DNA of 64,000 nucleotides from Trifolium pratense (Eukaryota; Streptophyta; Magnoliopsida; Fabales; Fabaceae). The notes under the pieces are model-generated. The model saw only the letters and a program-made list of their open reading frames with translations. It was not told where the DNA came from and did not search any database. How positions within the stretch are numbered: the stretch's first letter is position 1; every line of letters starts with the position of its first letter. Below, piece after piece: positions 33,555 through 44,683 of the stretch. Location: assembly GCF_020283565.1 (NCBI RefSeq), contig NC_060061.1:46351362-46415361 (forward strand), given 5' to 3'. Made by a program: the position numbers and the translations under genes.

Positions 33555-33859
33555 ATTTTAAAATGTATAATTTGATTTGAATGCGCTTTGTGTATTTTAA
33601 TCCTTTTATTTCTTACCAATTAAAATTGTATCTTTCACTTTTAATAGTGACGAAGTTGGATGGAATTTCATCCGTCACCCCTTGATATTGTATGTCTATG
33701 CATATGTGGCAAGTATTAAGTGTATGATAAAAATTATGCGTGTGGAAGACATTTGACATATTAAGACACAAGCTTTTGAATTCATAATATTCATCTTCTT
33801 TATATTTAGTGTATATGCGAGTTTCGTTGTTTGATTTTTTCAAAATAAAAATATATATG

Positions 33860-33963
33860 TTGACGTTTTCTCGAAAATGTCCTCGAAAATGCAGCATTTC
33901 CTATAAAATTTGGCTCGTTTCCTAGAAAAATTGTCCTAGAAAATGCACACCTTTCTTGTAGTG
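33860..33963. mobile_element. CACTA-type right terminus
   Basis: Ends TTTCTTGTAGTG (33952-33963), preceded by repeated TCCTAGAAAATGC/TCCTCGAAAATGC subterminal motifs. A matching CACTACAAGAAA left end was not found upstream. Confidence 0.5.
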
Positions 33964-35092
33964 AACCTTATGATCAATTTTTAAGATAAAATTTTAAAAG
34001 ATTAAAACAAGTTTTGGTTTTACACCAATGTAAACGGATCAATCCTCATTTACAGATCAATATCGTCACATTTTCAAATTTGTATCAAAACATTTCTCCA
34101 TGTGATTGTTTTCATTCTTAGTCAATGTGTCTATTTTGAATTTCCTTGACTGTCAACTTTCATTAATTATAGCTCATACTAAAAAACAGAGGAAGAAGAA
34201 CAAGAAAATCTATGTTGATGGCTGTTGTGTATTTTCATTTTCTACCGGTTGAAGCCCATCCCATGTTGGCTCCGGCCGCTTTTTACAATTGGTTAAATAG
34301 GACGGACTAATTTAAGAGATCGAGTTTAAAACTTCAACTCAATCTATTTAAAATAGTGGATTTTTTTTCTTGACACAATTTAAAATAGTGAATTAAACCG
34401 ACTAGTATGATGAATTCGGTCCGTTTTGTCACTCATATCTCCACACTACAGTTTTGAAATGAAGAAACGAGATGTCTACAATCTCATCATCATGACATAT
34501 AAAGAATATATTTATGAAACATAGGCCAAATACATTGTAATCTTGTAAAATTAGATGTTTGCGATAATTTTGTCCTTTAAAAAAACTAATAAATTGCTCA
34601 TTTAAGCATGTTTGCATTAGTACCATTTCTTCATCAATCTAACATCGTTAAAAAGTGTTTATGTGGTCATTTAATACTGACTTGGCAGATCTAAATTCAC
34701 TACTCTCAAAACTAGGGTTAATAAGTGTATTACCCAGTCTTGATTTGAAACAAAAACGATTGATTATTTAATTTATAATTAATTATAATGTTGTCGACAT
34801 TGTTCTTCTACACAATTTTGAAAAGACATCAACTCTCCGGGATTTACGGAATCGCTTTTATGTCACTTAAGATGTTTTTTTTTTTTACAGTTTATTTATT
34901 TGTTCAGCAGAGGTCACAGAATTGCATTTTATTGTTGAGTACTAGAAGAAGGGATTAAATTCAATGGGCTAAGAGAGGACACATACCATAAATAAACCAC
35001 CTCAAATGGAAAAAAAAATAAAAAATCAATACAAATATCCCCAAATACCCCATCATCAATCATTTTTTTTTCTCTTAATGAAGTCAAAAAAG
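33964..35092. other. Gene-free spacer
   Basis: AT-rich, with short frames only (for example 34429-34626 minus, no motif). Confidence 0.6.
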
Positions 35093-35165
35093 CAAGATTG
35101 ACCCAATAGGCCAATACTCATCTTCATCAACTTAATATACCTAAACTAATCTAAATGAACCTTAA

Positions 35166-35468
35166 TTAATCCATTTCAGGGATGCTTTGAAGTGCTGGTC
35201 TCCAAGATCTCTGAAGTGATTTATAGCCATTACTATGATTCATCAATTGGGCTAAAACTTGTTCCACCCTTAACTCTCTCATGTCCACTTTGCTCAACAA
35301 CTCTTCTAACTGCTTCTTGGTAATCTTGATCTTCACTTCGGTGATCGTTTTGACATTGGCATAATTGCTTTTGGTCTCAAAGTCGCCTTTGGATGACGAG
35401 AAATCCCAATCTTCATCGTCGTCGGTCGTATAGTTGGTTGATGATTGTTTCTTCAAGCAGTTTCCCAT
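35166..35468 (-). CDS. Small MGNC-type N-myristoylated plant protein, copy 2
   Basis: Single exon, 100 residues, starting MGNCLKKQ: the same Gly2/Cys4 acylation signal, acidic Ser-rich segment and C-terminal module as copy 1. From EVKIKITKK to the end it is identical to copy 1 in protein. I count about four silent differences in the DNA of that part and no replacements. The disordered part has changed more (Q7K, A14T, one added Asp and several more). This asymmetry points to strong constraint on the C-terminal module. Both the leader and TATA region are retained, so both copies may be expressed. A Helitron and a MULE have landed upstream of the promoter in this copy. No function is known to me for the family. 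Confidence 0.85.
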   Translation of the reverse strand: MGNCLKKQSSTNYTTDDDEDWDFSSSKGDFETKSNYANVKTITEVKIKITKKQLEELLSKVDMRELRVEQVLAQLMNHSNGYKSLQRSWRPALQSIPEMD

Positions 35469-35660
35469 TTTTTATTTTGCTTTTTTTGTTTTTGTATTTT
35501 TTTTTCTCTTTTAAATTTGAGTGCTGTTTTGCTTGTGCAAAGATGAGAGAAGGTGAGAGAGATTTCTTTTGAAGATGGGAGAGAGTTGGGTGATATATAG
35601 GAGAGAAAAAAAATGAAGATATATGCATGGTATGGAGCAAGAGATGAGGAACGAGTCAGA
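35469..35660 (-). promoter_or_regulatory. Leader and core promoter of the MGNC-type gene, copy 2
   Basis: The minus-strand TATA box CTCCTATATATCACCC is at about 35588-35603, with a CT-rich leader (GAGAGAAGGTGAGAG on the plus strand). It is closely similar to copy 1 out to about 35845. Confidence 0.65.
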
Positions 35661-35859
35661 TTAGAATAATTTAATGTAGGAATTGGTGGTTGTCTCATTT
35701 ATTTTCTTAGGTGGAAAGTAGTGGCAAAGTGGAGCCCATGCAAGAGGTGGCTGTTCTTGGTTTTTGTCTCATGATAATGATAGTCAAATCATTTAATTAG
35801 TCTAAAACCTTTAGGAAAATATTCTAATAAACTCACCACGGAAAGCTAGTCAATAGCAT

Positions 35860-36865
35860 GAAAAAATAGGTCATTTAGTAATTTAGTACTAGTAAGTATT
35901 TGTTGGATCGACTCCCAGTTTTACTGGGTTGGTTTAAATATTGGAGAGTAATCATGTATAAATGAATTTTAACATTATATCTTCATCCAATATGTAGTTA
36001 AATATCAACCTTTTTAATAAATGTGAGATCTAACTCACATTTATATATTTTAACATATCTTTTCTCACGTAAGAGTCTCTCTCTTTCAGCACTGTATTAT
36101 TGTTTTTTCATAAAGTCAAACTAAACTTGATATCACTTTATAGGTTATGAGGGAGAGTTTAACTAGGTTTGAAAACACATTTTCACTATAAAATCTTAAG
36201 ACGTTGGATTTACAGATTCTGTACTCCACATATATATCTTAAGACGATGGATTTACAAATTCTATAATATATATATATATATATATATGGATATGTTGCC
36301 CAATGTAAGATTTTAACTATGTATCACAATTAGAAGTGATTCTACAAAGTTATTTTCATGTCCATAGATACAATTATATTTTATATTATTATAATTAAAT
36401 TTTCAAACTTTTCTTTTTCTCTTTAGCTCTTGCTCCCCAAAATTTTCCTTAAATTCATAACCAATATGCTCCCTTCGTCCCAAATTATAAGGGGGAAAAA
36501 TCACACTTATTAAGAAAAAGTAAAACATGTGATAATTTTCAATATTTTTTGTGGGTTTTCCTTAAAATAAGTTTCATAGGAAGATGTAAAAACAATTTTT
36601 ATTCGTTGTTTATTGAAAAAATGGCAGAGAAAAAAAATTAAATGTAATTTTACATTTAATTTTATTAGAATAAGTAGAAAAACAAAATTATGAGTATAAC
36701 AGAAACATAAGAAAAGTAGGTATATCTCTGTTAATGTTTCATTTTTCTCTAACCATAACGACTAACACTTTTGTGTCACTCTCAAATTAAAAATGAATAA
36801 ACCCTTATCTCTAAGCCAAATCTATATCAATATGCATAGAGTACAAATATTTTAGGTTCTCTTTA
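35860..36865. other. Gene-free spacer
   Basis: A short (AT)n run at 36264-36288. GCTCCCTTCGTCCCAAATTA at 36470 is one end of a Stowaway-like MITE without a clear partner. No genes. Confidence 0.55.
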
Positions 36866-37999
36866 GGCTTAATTACTTAATTGGTCCCTTAAAGACATTT
36901 ATGGTTTCAAATTGGTCCCTTAAAGAAAAAAATGGCCAAATTGGTCCCTTAAAGACCTTGCCGTTAAACATTTTGGTCCTTTCCGTCCAGAAACTGTTAA
37001 TTTTTACAGGTGGCGAACTGGATGCTTACGTGGCTGCTATGTGGCTGCTATGACTAGACAAAAAAATTGGGTGATTGTGTATTTAACTTTGTTTGTTGAT
37101 TTTAATCAAAAAAAATTAGGGTTCTTTCATATTCATCTTCATCATTCTCTTCTTCTTCTTCTTTTGAGTAGCAATAGCGACGGGTGGTGGTGTTGGGTAA
37201 CGACAATAATGGCGGAAACAACCACTGTGATGGGTGTTAGGTGGAAGGTGAGATCTGAAACAAAAGGTGGTGGCTAGCTCGTGGAACCGCGACCACATCA
37301 GATCTACGACAGACAGAAGTTTTCCGGCGAAGCTTACCCTTTGTCTATTTGTTTTCTAAGCAGCGATGTTGATTTTAGGCATAAAATAATTCATAAAAGA
37401 TGGGTGTGAAGAAAACATGGAAGAATTCATAATCTCGATGTTGAATGTGTGAAAGAACAAAAAAGAATTGATAGAAAGATGAATATGAAGTTAAAGGATG
37501 TAATTGCTAAGCTTATAACACTTCTTCTGGGAAATTTAATTTTGTTAGGCCACAATAGTTGGCTTTTATTTGCTTAGTTTGATTCTATGGTTGTTGTCAA
37601 ATTTATTTCAATTTGTTGTGGTTTGCCCCAATTCAAGTGAAACAGAGAACAATACCATCATACAGGCGGCGCTGGGATGGACGGCGCAAGCTCTTTCTTC
37701 TTTTTCCTTTCTGAGTTTTCTGTTTTATCTCTTTTGTTTTTTAATTTGCCATTTTTTTTTATTTTAAATTTTAACTTTAAGTTTTTATTTTAAAATTAAA
37801 TGATTTACCTAGTAAGCACCCATGTGAGCAGCCACGTAAGCATCCAGTTCGCCACCTGTAAAAATTAACAGTTTCTGGACGGAAAGGACCAAAATGTTTA
37901 ACGGCAAGGTCTTTAAGGGACCAATTTGGCCCTTTTTTTCTTTAAGGGACCAATTTGAAACCATAAATGTCTTTAAGGGACCAATTAAGTAATTAAGCC
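36866..37999. mobile_element. Mutator-like element, Pack-MULE candidate
   Basis: Long inverted repeats of about 180 bp (GGCTTAATTACTTAATTGGT at 36866 and the complement ending AATTAAGCC at 37999) with repeated GGTCCCTTAAAGA. A perfect 9-bp duplication TTCTCTTTA flanks it (36857-36865 and 38000-38008), diagnostic of Mutator-like transposition. The interior 37100-37380 is unlike a MITE: CT-rich leader-like sequence, GGTGGTGG codon-like stretches and a GC content above the surroundings, so it may be a captured gene piece. No transposase. Confidence 0.88.
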
Positions 38000-38008
38000 T
38001 TCTCTTTA

Positions 38009-38640
38009 TTATAACATGAGGAATTTATTAGTTATAAAATGTCCTAAAAGAAATTGTTCTATAGTGAATAAATTTTTTAGATGCTTTATAGCTAATTATT
38101 ATATTATAGTTTATCAAATGGAGAGAAGTGTGATAGAGATTGTCTTGTTTATCAAATTTTTTTATATTAATAAAAAAAATTGATTATTGTACCAAAAAAA
38201 ATTGATTATTTTTTAGTGTTATTGATTATTTGAAATTTAAATCAATGAAAATTCTTTATAAAAAAAATAAAAAATCAATGACAATTCTTCTTAATTTGTT
38301 TACGCTTTTTCTTTTATTAGCACCTATTTTTAATTATTCCACATGACCTCCAAAAACTCGGAGACGGCTCCAGTTAAGAGTTTATGGTTGGAATTAATAT
38401 TTTAAGGGAAAATGCAACCAAGATATAGGGCCCATTTGAATTAGCTTATTTTTGAGCTTATACAAATAACTTATGCAATATAAATTAGGTTTTATGCTAT
38501 TTTATAAATTTACACTAATGAAAATAGTATTTTTATAAGCTATTTTATTATAAGTTACCTTAACAAATTTATAATAATACATTAAATTGCATAAATTATT
38601 TGTATAAACTCAAAAATAAGTTAATCCAAACGAGTGGAAG
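38009..38640. other. Spacer with a small MITE
   Basis: 38430-38640 has inverted ends (GGGCCCATTTGAATTAGC and the complement of TTAATCCAAACGAGTGG) and inner AGCTTATTTTTGAGCTTATA repeats, like the 17.8-kb MITE family. The rest is AT-rich without genes. Confidence 0.5.
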
Positions 38641-38745
38641 AATTTTGTTAGAAAAAGTAGTGGAAATTGATGTGAAAAGGGTGGAATTAGGAATCTCATG
38701 AGATCCGTGTGAACACAAACTAACGAAAGGGATCTTTTGAGTGAA

Positions 38746-38774
38746 CTAGTAACCGACCCGTGCGATGCACGGGT
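38746..38774 (-). repeat. Helitron 3' terminus: hairpin and CTAG
   Basis: 8-bp stem ACCCGTGC/GCACGGGT with 3-base loop (38756-38774), then ten bases to the CTAG end. This is the rolling-circle termination signal of the element. Confidence 0.9.
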
Positions 38775-39136
38775 TTGTAGTGACCTCATTTATATAACAA
38801 CCATGGTCGCTGCCAATCATGGTCGATATGAATCAAAGTAAGCTAAAAAGAACTATATGGTTTTGATCAAAATAGTACAAAATGTCATTTATATCATAAC
38901 ATTTCCTAAGCTAAAAAGAACTATATGGTTTTGATCAAAATAGTCCAAAATGTCATTTATATCATAATATTCCCTACAAAGCATAGTAACTAAAATAGTC
39001 CAAAATGGCATTTAAAAGAGCATGTCTTTGTTAGAGAGTTACACTCTAAGCAAGATGAAGAACCTCAAAAAGCAGACAAATTCAATTTTGTTCCACATAT
39101 TACATAAAAAGTTCCAAAAGATAGGTAGTAGGAAAT

Positions 39137-39972
39137 CTAGAGCATGTAATAGTGCTGGCTCTGGTAGAATTTCTTCCGGTTGCTGGATGTTGAAGGAGCA
39201 TGTAGGGTAGTTCTAACACCAATGAAAGGTGCGAGCTTAAAGTAGATGGTCCTATTGTTGGATGCCTCGGTGACGCCAAATTTAACAATTACATCCTTAG
39301 CCAAATTATGCACCTTGCAAACATCACCCCATTGGCCTGAAATCTTACAGCTGATATAAGGACTATTGACAAACTTGAGATCACGGTGATTCCATGTATT
39401 ACCAAGCCAATCAATTAATCTGAGTTGAGTCTCCTCATTAGGTAATGCATTTTGACAGAAACCTCTCCAATAGAGCGTCTGTTGAATAATTAAACAACAT
39501 TTTAGTGATGAATAAAAAGTATTGATGATCTTGTAGCATGAGAAATGAAACATACCAAAGTCCCAGTTTGGACATCAGGAATAGTGAGAGTTTTCTCAAG
39601 ACTGTGTGAAAAAACTTTTGGGAGAACAAAGTAGGGAATAGGTCCATTTGAAGTTGCTTCAAGGAAAGGTTTTTCCAACATTAGCTTATATGGAGGAGTT
39701 TTATGAGGATAGGTGATCTCCATGCCAGTAATGTATCGAACCCGGATGAAAAAAACAAAAGGACTGATCAACAAAAGAGTAATCCAAGCACCAGCATTGA
39801 TGTTATAGAAATCTCTCAATCGAGACCAACCATGAGTTAAATAAATTTCTGAATTGTTCTTTTTGAGTACAGCTACTTGGATTTGATTTTCGTTGATGTC
39901 CTGTAAGAAAACTGTATCACCAATGTACTGACCAATGACACGTGCATAAATTTCTGGTAGTTTCCCTCGATT
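39137..39972 (-). pseudogene. B3 DNA-binding-domain gene fragment captured by the Helitron (two exons, frame open)
   Basis: The first exon (39972 down to 39556) follows an acceptor-like TATGTAG and reads NRGKLPEIYARVIGQYIGDT, then QVAVLKKNN, YLTHGWSRLRDFYNI and GAWITLL. These resemble a plant B3 domain. It ends at a donor GTATGT. The intron (39555-39479) ends CAACAG. The second exon (39478 down to 39137) continues in phase (TLYWRGFCQNALPN, WLGNTWN, CKISGQWGDVCKVHNLAKD, IYFKLAPF), like a second B3 domain. Spliced, it is open for about 252 residues to a stop. B3 proteins are plant transcription factors. No start exon was found, because the adjacent upstream sequence is a kinase fragment in the opposite direction. 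I therefore call it a captured fragment. It runs in the Helitron's own direction and could enter a chimeric transcript. Confidence 0.65.
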
Positions 39973-40075
39973 CTACATAATAACCACAATATTAAGAGGA
40001 AGAGAATGAAGAGACCTTTAAATGTCCAACAAAGCAAAATATATGCTAAATAGGTAAAGAATTTGATATTAAAAG

Positions 40076-40545
40076 GCCAAACACAAAAAGACCAGATGCA
40101 AACACAATCCTAGGTGAACAGTTTGATGTTAAAAGACCAGATACAGACACAATCCTAGGTAAACAATTTGAAGATGCAAGAAAATTTACAAACTTGGGGA
40201 AGAATTAGGGAGAGGAAAATGTGGTGTGACTTATCTATGCTTGCAAGTCAATTCCAAACTGAAAATTTGTTAGTAAAGCCGAAAAAAGAAGAAATAAAGA
40301 CAGAGATTCAAATCATGCAACATATGAGTGGAAAACCAAATATTGTTGAATTTAAAGGTGCTTATGAGGATAAAAAATCATTTCATGTTGTTATGGAACT
40401 TTGTGTTGGTGATCAACTTTAGGATTATTGCTAAATTGCTAAAGGGAAATACAGTGAAAGAGATGCAGCTTCAATTTGCAGACAAATTGTTAATATTGTT
40501 CATATTTGTCATTTTAAGGGTGTGATGCATAGAGATACACTTGCT
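40076..40545 (+). pseudogene. Calcium-dependent protein kinase (CDPK) fragment captured by the Helitron
   Basis: Plus-strand sequence encodes, in shifting frames, the junction and N-lobe of a plant [19 protein letters not shown] lead-in occurs twice in degenerate tandem form (40100-40175). It is followed by [13 protein letters not shown] (glycine loop), then [47 protein letters not shown] and GVMHRD of the catalytic loop, where the match ends. Frameshifts near 40195 and 40260 and stops near 40420 break the frame, so it cannot make a kinase. Missing are the rest of the kinase domain, the autoinhibitory segment and the EF hands. It is opposite in direction to the B3 and SF3B2 pieces. Confidence 0.8.
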
Positions 40546-41154
40546 GACTTCTACATTATAACCACAGCACTAAGAGGGGGAGAATGGATGAAAGTTGGCT
40601 AAAATGTTCACAATATATTTGCTAACTTATTTAGAAATCAATGTGTCAATGAAGAGACCATTAGCAAGGTTGAGTTCACTCAAATTGGTAATTAAAAATG
40701 ATTTGTGTAAAATACTACACCCTATCTTGTCTTATAGTATGAAATGATCAAAGAAGTGATGTGTATAGACCAAGTTAGGTAAATCTGAGTTCATTTAAGC
40801 ATGCTAGCTTATTTTGAAATATAATGTATAAGTTGACATCCATTAACACAATTATCACAATATTAACAGCAAGGAAATGAAAAGGCCATGAAATGATCAA
40901 CAAAGCAAAATAGATAGATCAGACTGATAAGACACACTATGAGATCATTCAGTTCTGGAAATTAAAAATGTCTATTAAAAGCAAGAGAATGGAAAGGCCA
41001 TGAAATGAACAACAAAACAAAACAGCTCATTCAAGCTGGAAATAATCACTATGAGCTCATTCAAGTATGTCAATTAAGAATGTCTTGGATAAAACACCCT
41101 CACAATTTTTTACTACAACTACATACTTGGTACCCAAAAAACATCCAAAAAAAA

Positions 41155-41268
41155 AACAGCATTGCTTACCTTCATGGGATTGTACTCCATATACCCTGTT
41201 CTTGTCATCATGGAATAAGGACGAATGTCAGGATGTGTCTTGTCGTAGCGATGGTTCATATCTATATA
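41155..41268 (-). pseudogene. Unidentified exon-like piece in the Helitron
   Basis: A minus-strand frame reads MNHRYDKTHPDIRPYSMMTR and TGYMEYNPMK, followed directly by a donor-like GTAAGC. The composition looks coding and unlike the AT-rich surroundings. I do not recognise the source gene. Confidence 0.4.
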
Positions 41269-42005
41269 ATATAAAAGAATATGCAAATTATCAAAATGAA
41301 AAGTTGAAGTTAGTATGGATAGCATAATTTAATAGCAAGTATAGATTATCTTGATCATAAAGATGGTTTATTTTAATTGATGATAAGATCTTAAGGATAC
41401 ACAAAACTAAAAGGACTGGTGCATCTATTATAAAAGATAGACGATGAAATTATTTTGGTTGGTCTTGAGAACTATTGCCAGTAATAATGAACAAAGTAAA
41501 ATAGACATATATGCAGGCACTATTTAGAGGTTATCTCAGTGTAGATTAAAAATGCAAGAAACATTAACACATCACATAAGTTTGGCCAAGCAGCATGGAC
41601 ATAAACAGAGGAAACCATGAGTGATGAAATATCAGGATTCAATAGCACTCAAATCCAAACTAAAAACATGGAACAATAAATTAGCAAGGAACACTAACAT
41701 ATGTCTTTAAATATAATCTTCACATATCCACCAAACACAAACATAATTATGAAAAGATGCAATTTTCTTAAAATAATAAGCAAAAACGCCAACACATCTG
41801 TACAGCAAGGTATTGATAAATGCTCACATAAGCTTGATCAAGTAATAATGAATCAACTACATGCTTGTCTTATAATCATTGTTAGGCTTATGGCTAATCA
41901 TGATTGTTACATTTCATATCTATTTGCAAGTACACTACACGAGTTCTATCCTAAACCCTGAATTTGGGTTGATTGATTATATAATGATATTACGCATTGC
42001 TATAC

Positions 42006-42313
42006 CTTTTTCTTCTTGCTCATTTTCTTCATCGTCAAAGTCAGAATCAGAACCAGCCTTCTTTTTAGTAACTGCATTTTCTGCCACCTTGTCCTTCTTA
42101 TCAGTTTCCTAGTAGTACAATAGAAAACCTTTAATCAAAACAATAAAACAAAGAAGTTGCAATGAGAAAAGACAATTAAGAACAATTCATTACCTCGGAA
42201 GCAGCGACATCAGTGAAACTAAACTTCTCAAATATTTTTCTAAATTCTTCATCCATGCCTTCATATAGGTCTACCTTCTTTGGTAGATACTCAATTTCAA
42301 CTTTCTCAACCAC
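42006..42313 (-). pseudogene. Splicing factor SF3B2 (SAP145-like) gene fragment, two exons, captured by the Helitron
   Basis: Exon one (42313 down to 42194) follows acceptor TTTTTAG and encodes VEKVEIEYLPKKVDLYEG and MDEEFRKIFEKFSFTD. It ends at donor GTAATG. Exon two (42108 down to 42006) follows ACTAG and encodes ETDKKDKVAENAVTKKK, GSDSDFDDEENEQEEK, then donor GTATAG. Both match the acidic N-terminal half of plant SF3b subunit 2, a U2 snRNP protein. The proline-rich core and the rest are absent, so it is a fragment, but the exon-intron borders are intact. It has the same direction as the Helitron and the B3 piece. Sequence at 42740-42840 may hold another exon-like piece that I cannot identify. 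Confidence 0.75.
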
Positions 42314-44683
42314 CTAAAAATTAAGGGAAAAAATAATGACATAAGTTTGGGTACTAAATTGAAACGCTAGCCGAGACATTTAACCAATTACAGAAGCCAT
42401 GATCTACTTCAATTTCTGATCTAACAACATATATAATTTCTGAAACACTCCACTCCACAACTGCCTCTTCCCTATATCAAAGTCACAAATTGTCCCCAAA
42501 AAAATCCAATTTTTAATCAATCAGAAGATGGGAAAAAAAATATTTTTATATGCTTCTGAAGCTAAATCTTACAAAGAAACTATAATATTCAAGAGAATCC
42601 ATTATCACCAAATTCCAATTGCTAAAACATTGAAGAAACAAACAAAAGACTGAATTTTTCTCATTTCACACACAATTGTCTTTCTCTATCTCTCACTATG
42701 CTTAAACCCACAATAGGGAAAGTCTCAAAGAAAAGATAAAAAGAAGAGGTCAACTAACTCTGCTAGCATCTGGATCAAGACATGTGTGAGAGTTTTTCTG
42801 GCAAAGCTTCCCCTTCCTCTTGCTGAAACTGTGCTAATCCTATTCAAATATAACATGCAATCAAATGGTGAGAATAAAATGAGAATACATTTGAGAGGAA
42901 AAATATAAATGAGATTCACCAAATCTTACAAAACCACCAAAATCTTAGTGTAGTGTTTTTAACTGAGGAATGGTTAAAAGAACAAATTTGAAAAACAAAT
43001 TTAAAAATGGAGATGGAGATTTAAGAGGATGTATGGAGAAAATGAGAAAGAATCAGTTGAATTTGAAATAAATGTATAGATTAAACTGGAAAAGCAAATT
43101 GTAAGAGGAATGAAGGTTTGATTTTGTTGTACTACTAACCCTAGAATTTCTTCTTCCTTCTCCTACGTTGGTTAATGGAGAGAGGAGTGAGGTCACGTGC
43201 TGCGGTGAGATTCACCAAATCTTACAAAGAAATTCAAAACAGAAATTGAAAACCTAAATAAAAATCAAAACCACCAAAATCTACTTTGGATAATGGATTT
43301 GGTGCAATTTTGCAGGAGAAACTATTTTATCAAACTCAAAAACATAATAACCTTGAATCATCAAAAATAAATAATTAGGTCCAACATAACCTACTTTCTT
43401 GTTAAATCTAATCTAAATCAACAGAAATAGTATAGCAAAACATTCACCTCTTCCCATTAAAAAGGTTGTGGTCGCCAGTTTTCACCATTTTCCTAGCTGC
43501 AAAACAGAGACAAATCTGTATATGAAAGAAAACTAAAAAAACGAAAGATTAAGCAAGTCTTTGTTTTGCACAAAATAACACAAAATTCATCTGGGGTTTG
43601 ATTAAGCATAAACCAATTGATAAAAATTCAATTTTATCATTGGAATGCTTCCTGCAAAAATAAAATAAAAATAAAAACGAAAAAGTTTGAAAGAGAGATG
43701 AGATTTTTCTAGTCACCTGAGTTTATTGACATCCAAAGATCAAATTTCATGGAGGAGCTTTATCCTTCCATGGAGCCTGCAAAAAAATCAACATAGAAAA
43801 CCAATTAGAGAGATGAATATTGACAAATTGAGAAAGATGAAATCTAGAAGATGAATTTGGAGATACATCACCATCTACCATAACCACCACACATCACCAT
43901 CACCTCCAATCTTCAACCATCCTCACCAACAAAAAAAAACATCGAAAAAAATAAAAAATAAACAGAGCATAGAAATTAAGATCGAACCAGAGGAAAGAAG
44001 GAGCAAGAAGCTTTGTTGCCGCCGTTGCCAAGCACCGCCGTGTCACCACAAACGGCCACAAGAACTCTCTCGGCCGGTACTCCTCCTCGCCAGAACTTCT
44101 CTCCCGCCGGTAAATCTTCTCTCACTCGGCCACTCCCTCACTCTCATGACGAGTGATTGATTCGTAGATGGTGGTGGAGGTTGTGGGGTGGATGTTATGG
44201 TGAAGGATGAGATGGGGAGTGAGAGAGATGAAACTGTGGGATGATGAGAAAGAGGGAGAGCGTGAGAAAGAGGGAGAGCGTACGAGAGAGAGAGAGGGAG
44301 AGGGAAGAGAGAGAAAACAATTTCACAAATGAAAAAAAATTGGGAAAGTAATCATAAAACCACAATTGTTTCCATAAACCACTTGTGTCAATGGTTTGCA
44401 TAAACCAGCAATCACAAAACCAGCAATTATAGGAGGGTCCACATGAGACATGCAAAGAATTATAATAAGCCATGTGTAAGATGTGTAAGATGAAGCCATG
44501 TGTAAGATGATATAAGAATATAACCCTAAACCTAGAATGAATGTGAAGATTGAAACCTAAATATGGCAAGATATGATTGGCCAATATACAAAGATGTAAA
44601 GGGTTCATTGGGCAAGAGATTAGGGTTACAAATTGGCAAGGCAATTAGGTTAGCAAAACAACTCATCCTTTAGTATATAGAGA

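Larger units (their letters stand above)
38746..44683 (-). mobile_element. Non-autonomous Helitron carrying fragments of several host genes
   Basis: Read on the minus strand it begins TCTCTATATACTAAAGG (44683 down), preceded by A. It ends with hairpin ACCCGTGC-ATC-GCACGGGT (38774-38756), ten bases and CTAG, followed by T. These are the canonical Helitron ends inserted between A and T with no target duplication. The paralogous segment shows the empty site: GAGTGAA-GATGCTATTTGG near 20519-20537, against GAGTGAA and TATGCTATTTGG flanking the element. Length 5,938 bp. No Rep/helicase coding was seen, so it needs an autonomous partner. Inside are pieces of a B3 protein, a calcium-dependent kinase and a splicing factor, plus repeated intron-like sequence (40860-41095). 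Confidence 0.92.

Noticed and set aside
44195..44644. 149-residue minus-strand frame near the Helitron 5' end
   Set aside because: Low-complexity Leu/Ser run from a GAGAGA microsatellite and no motif; inside the element.
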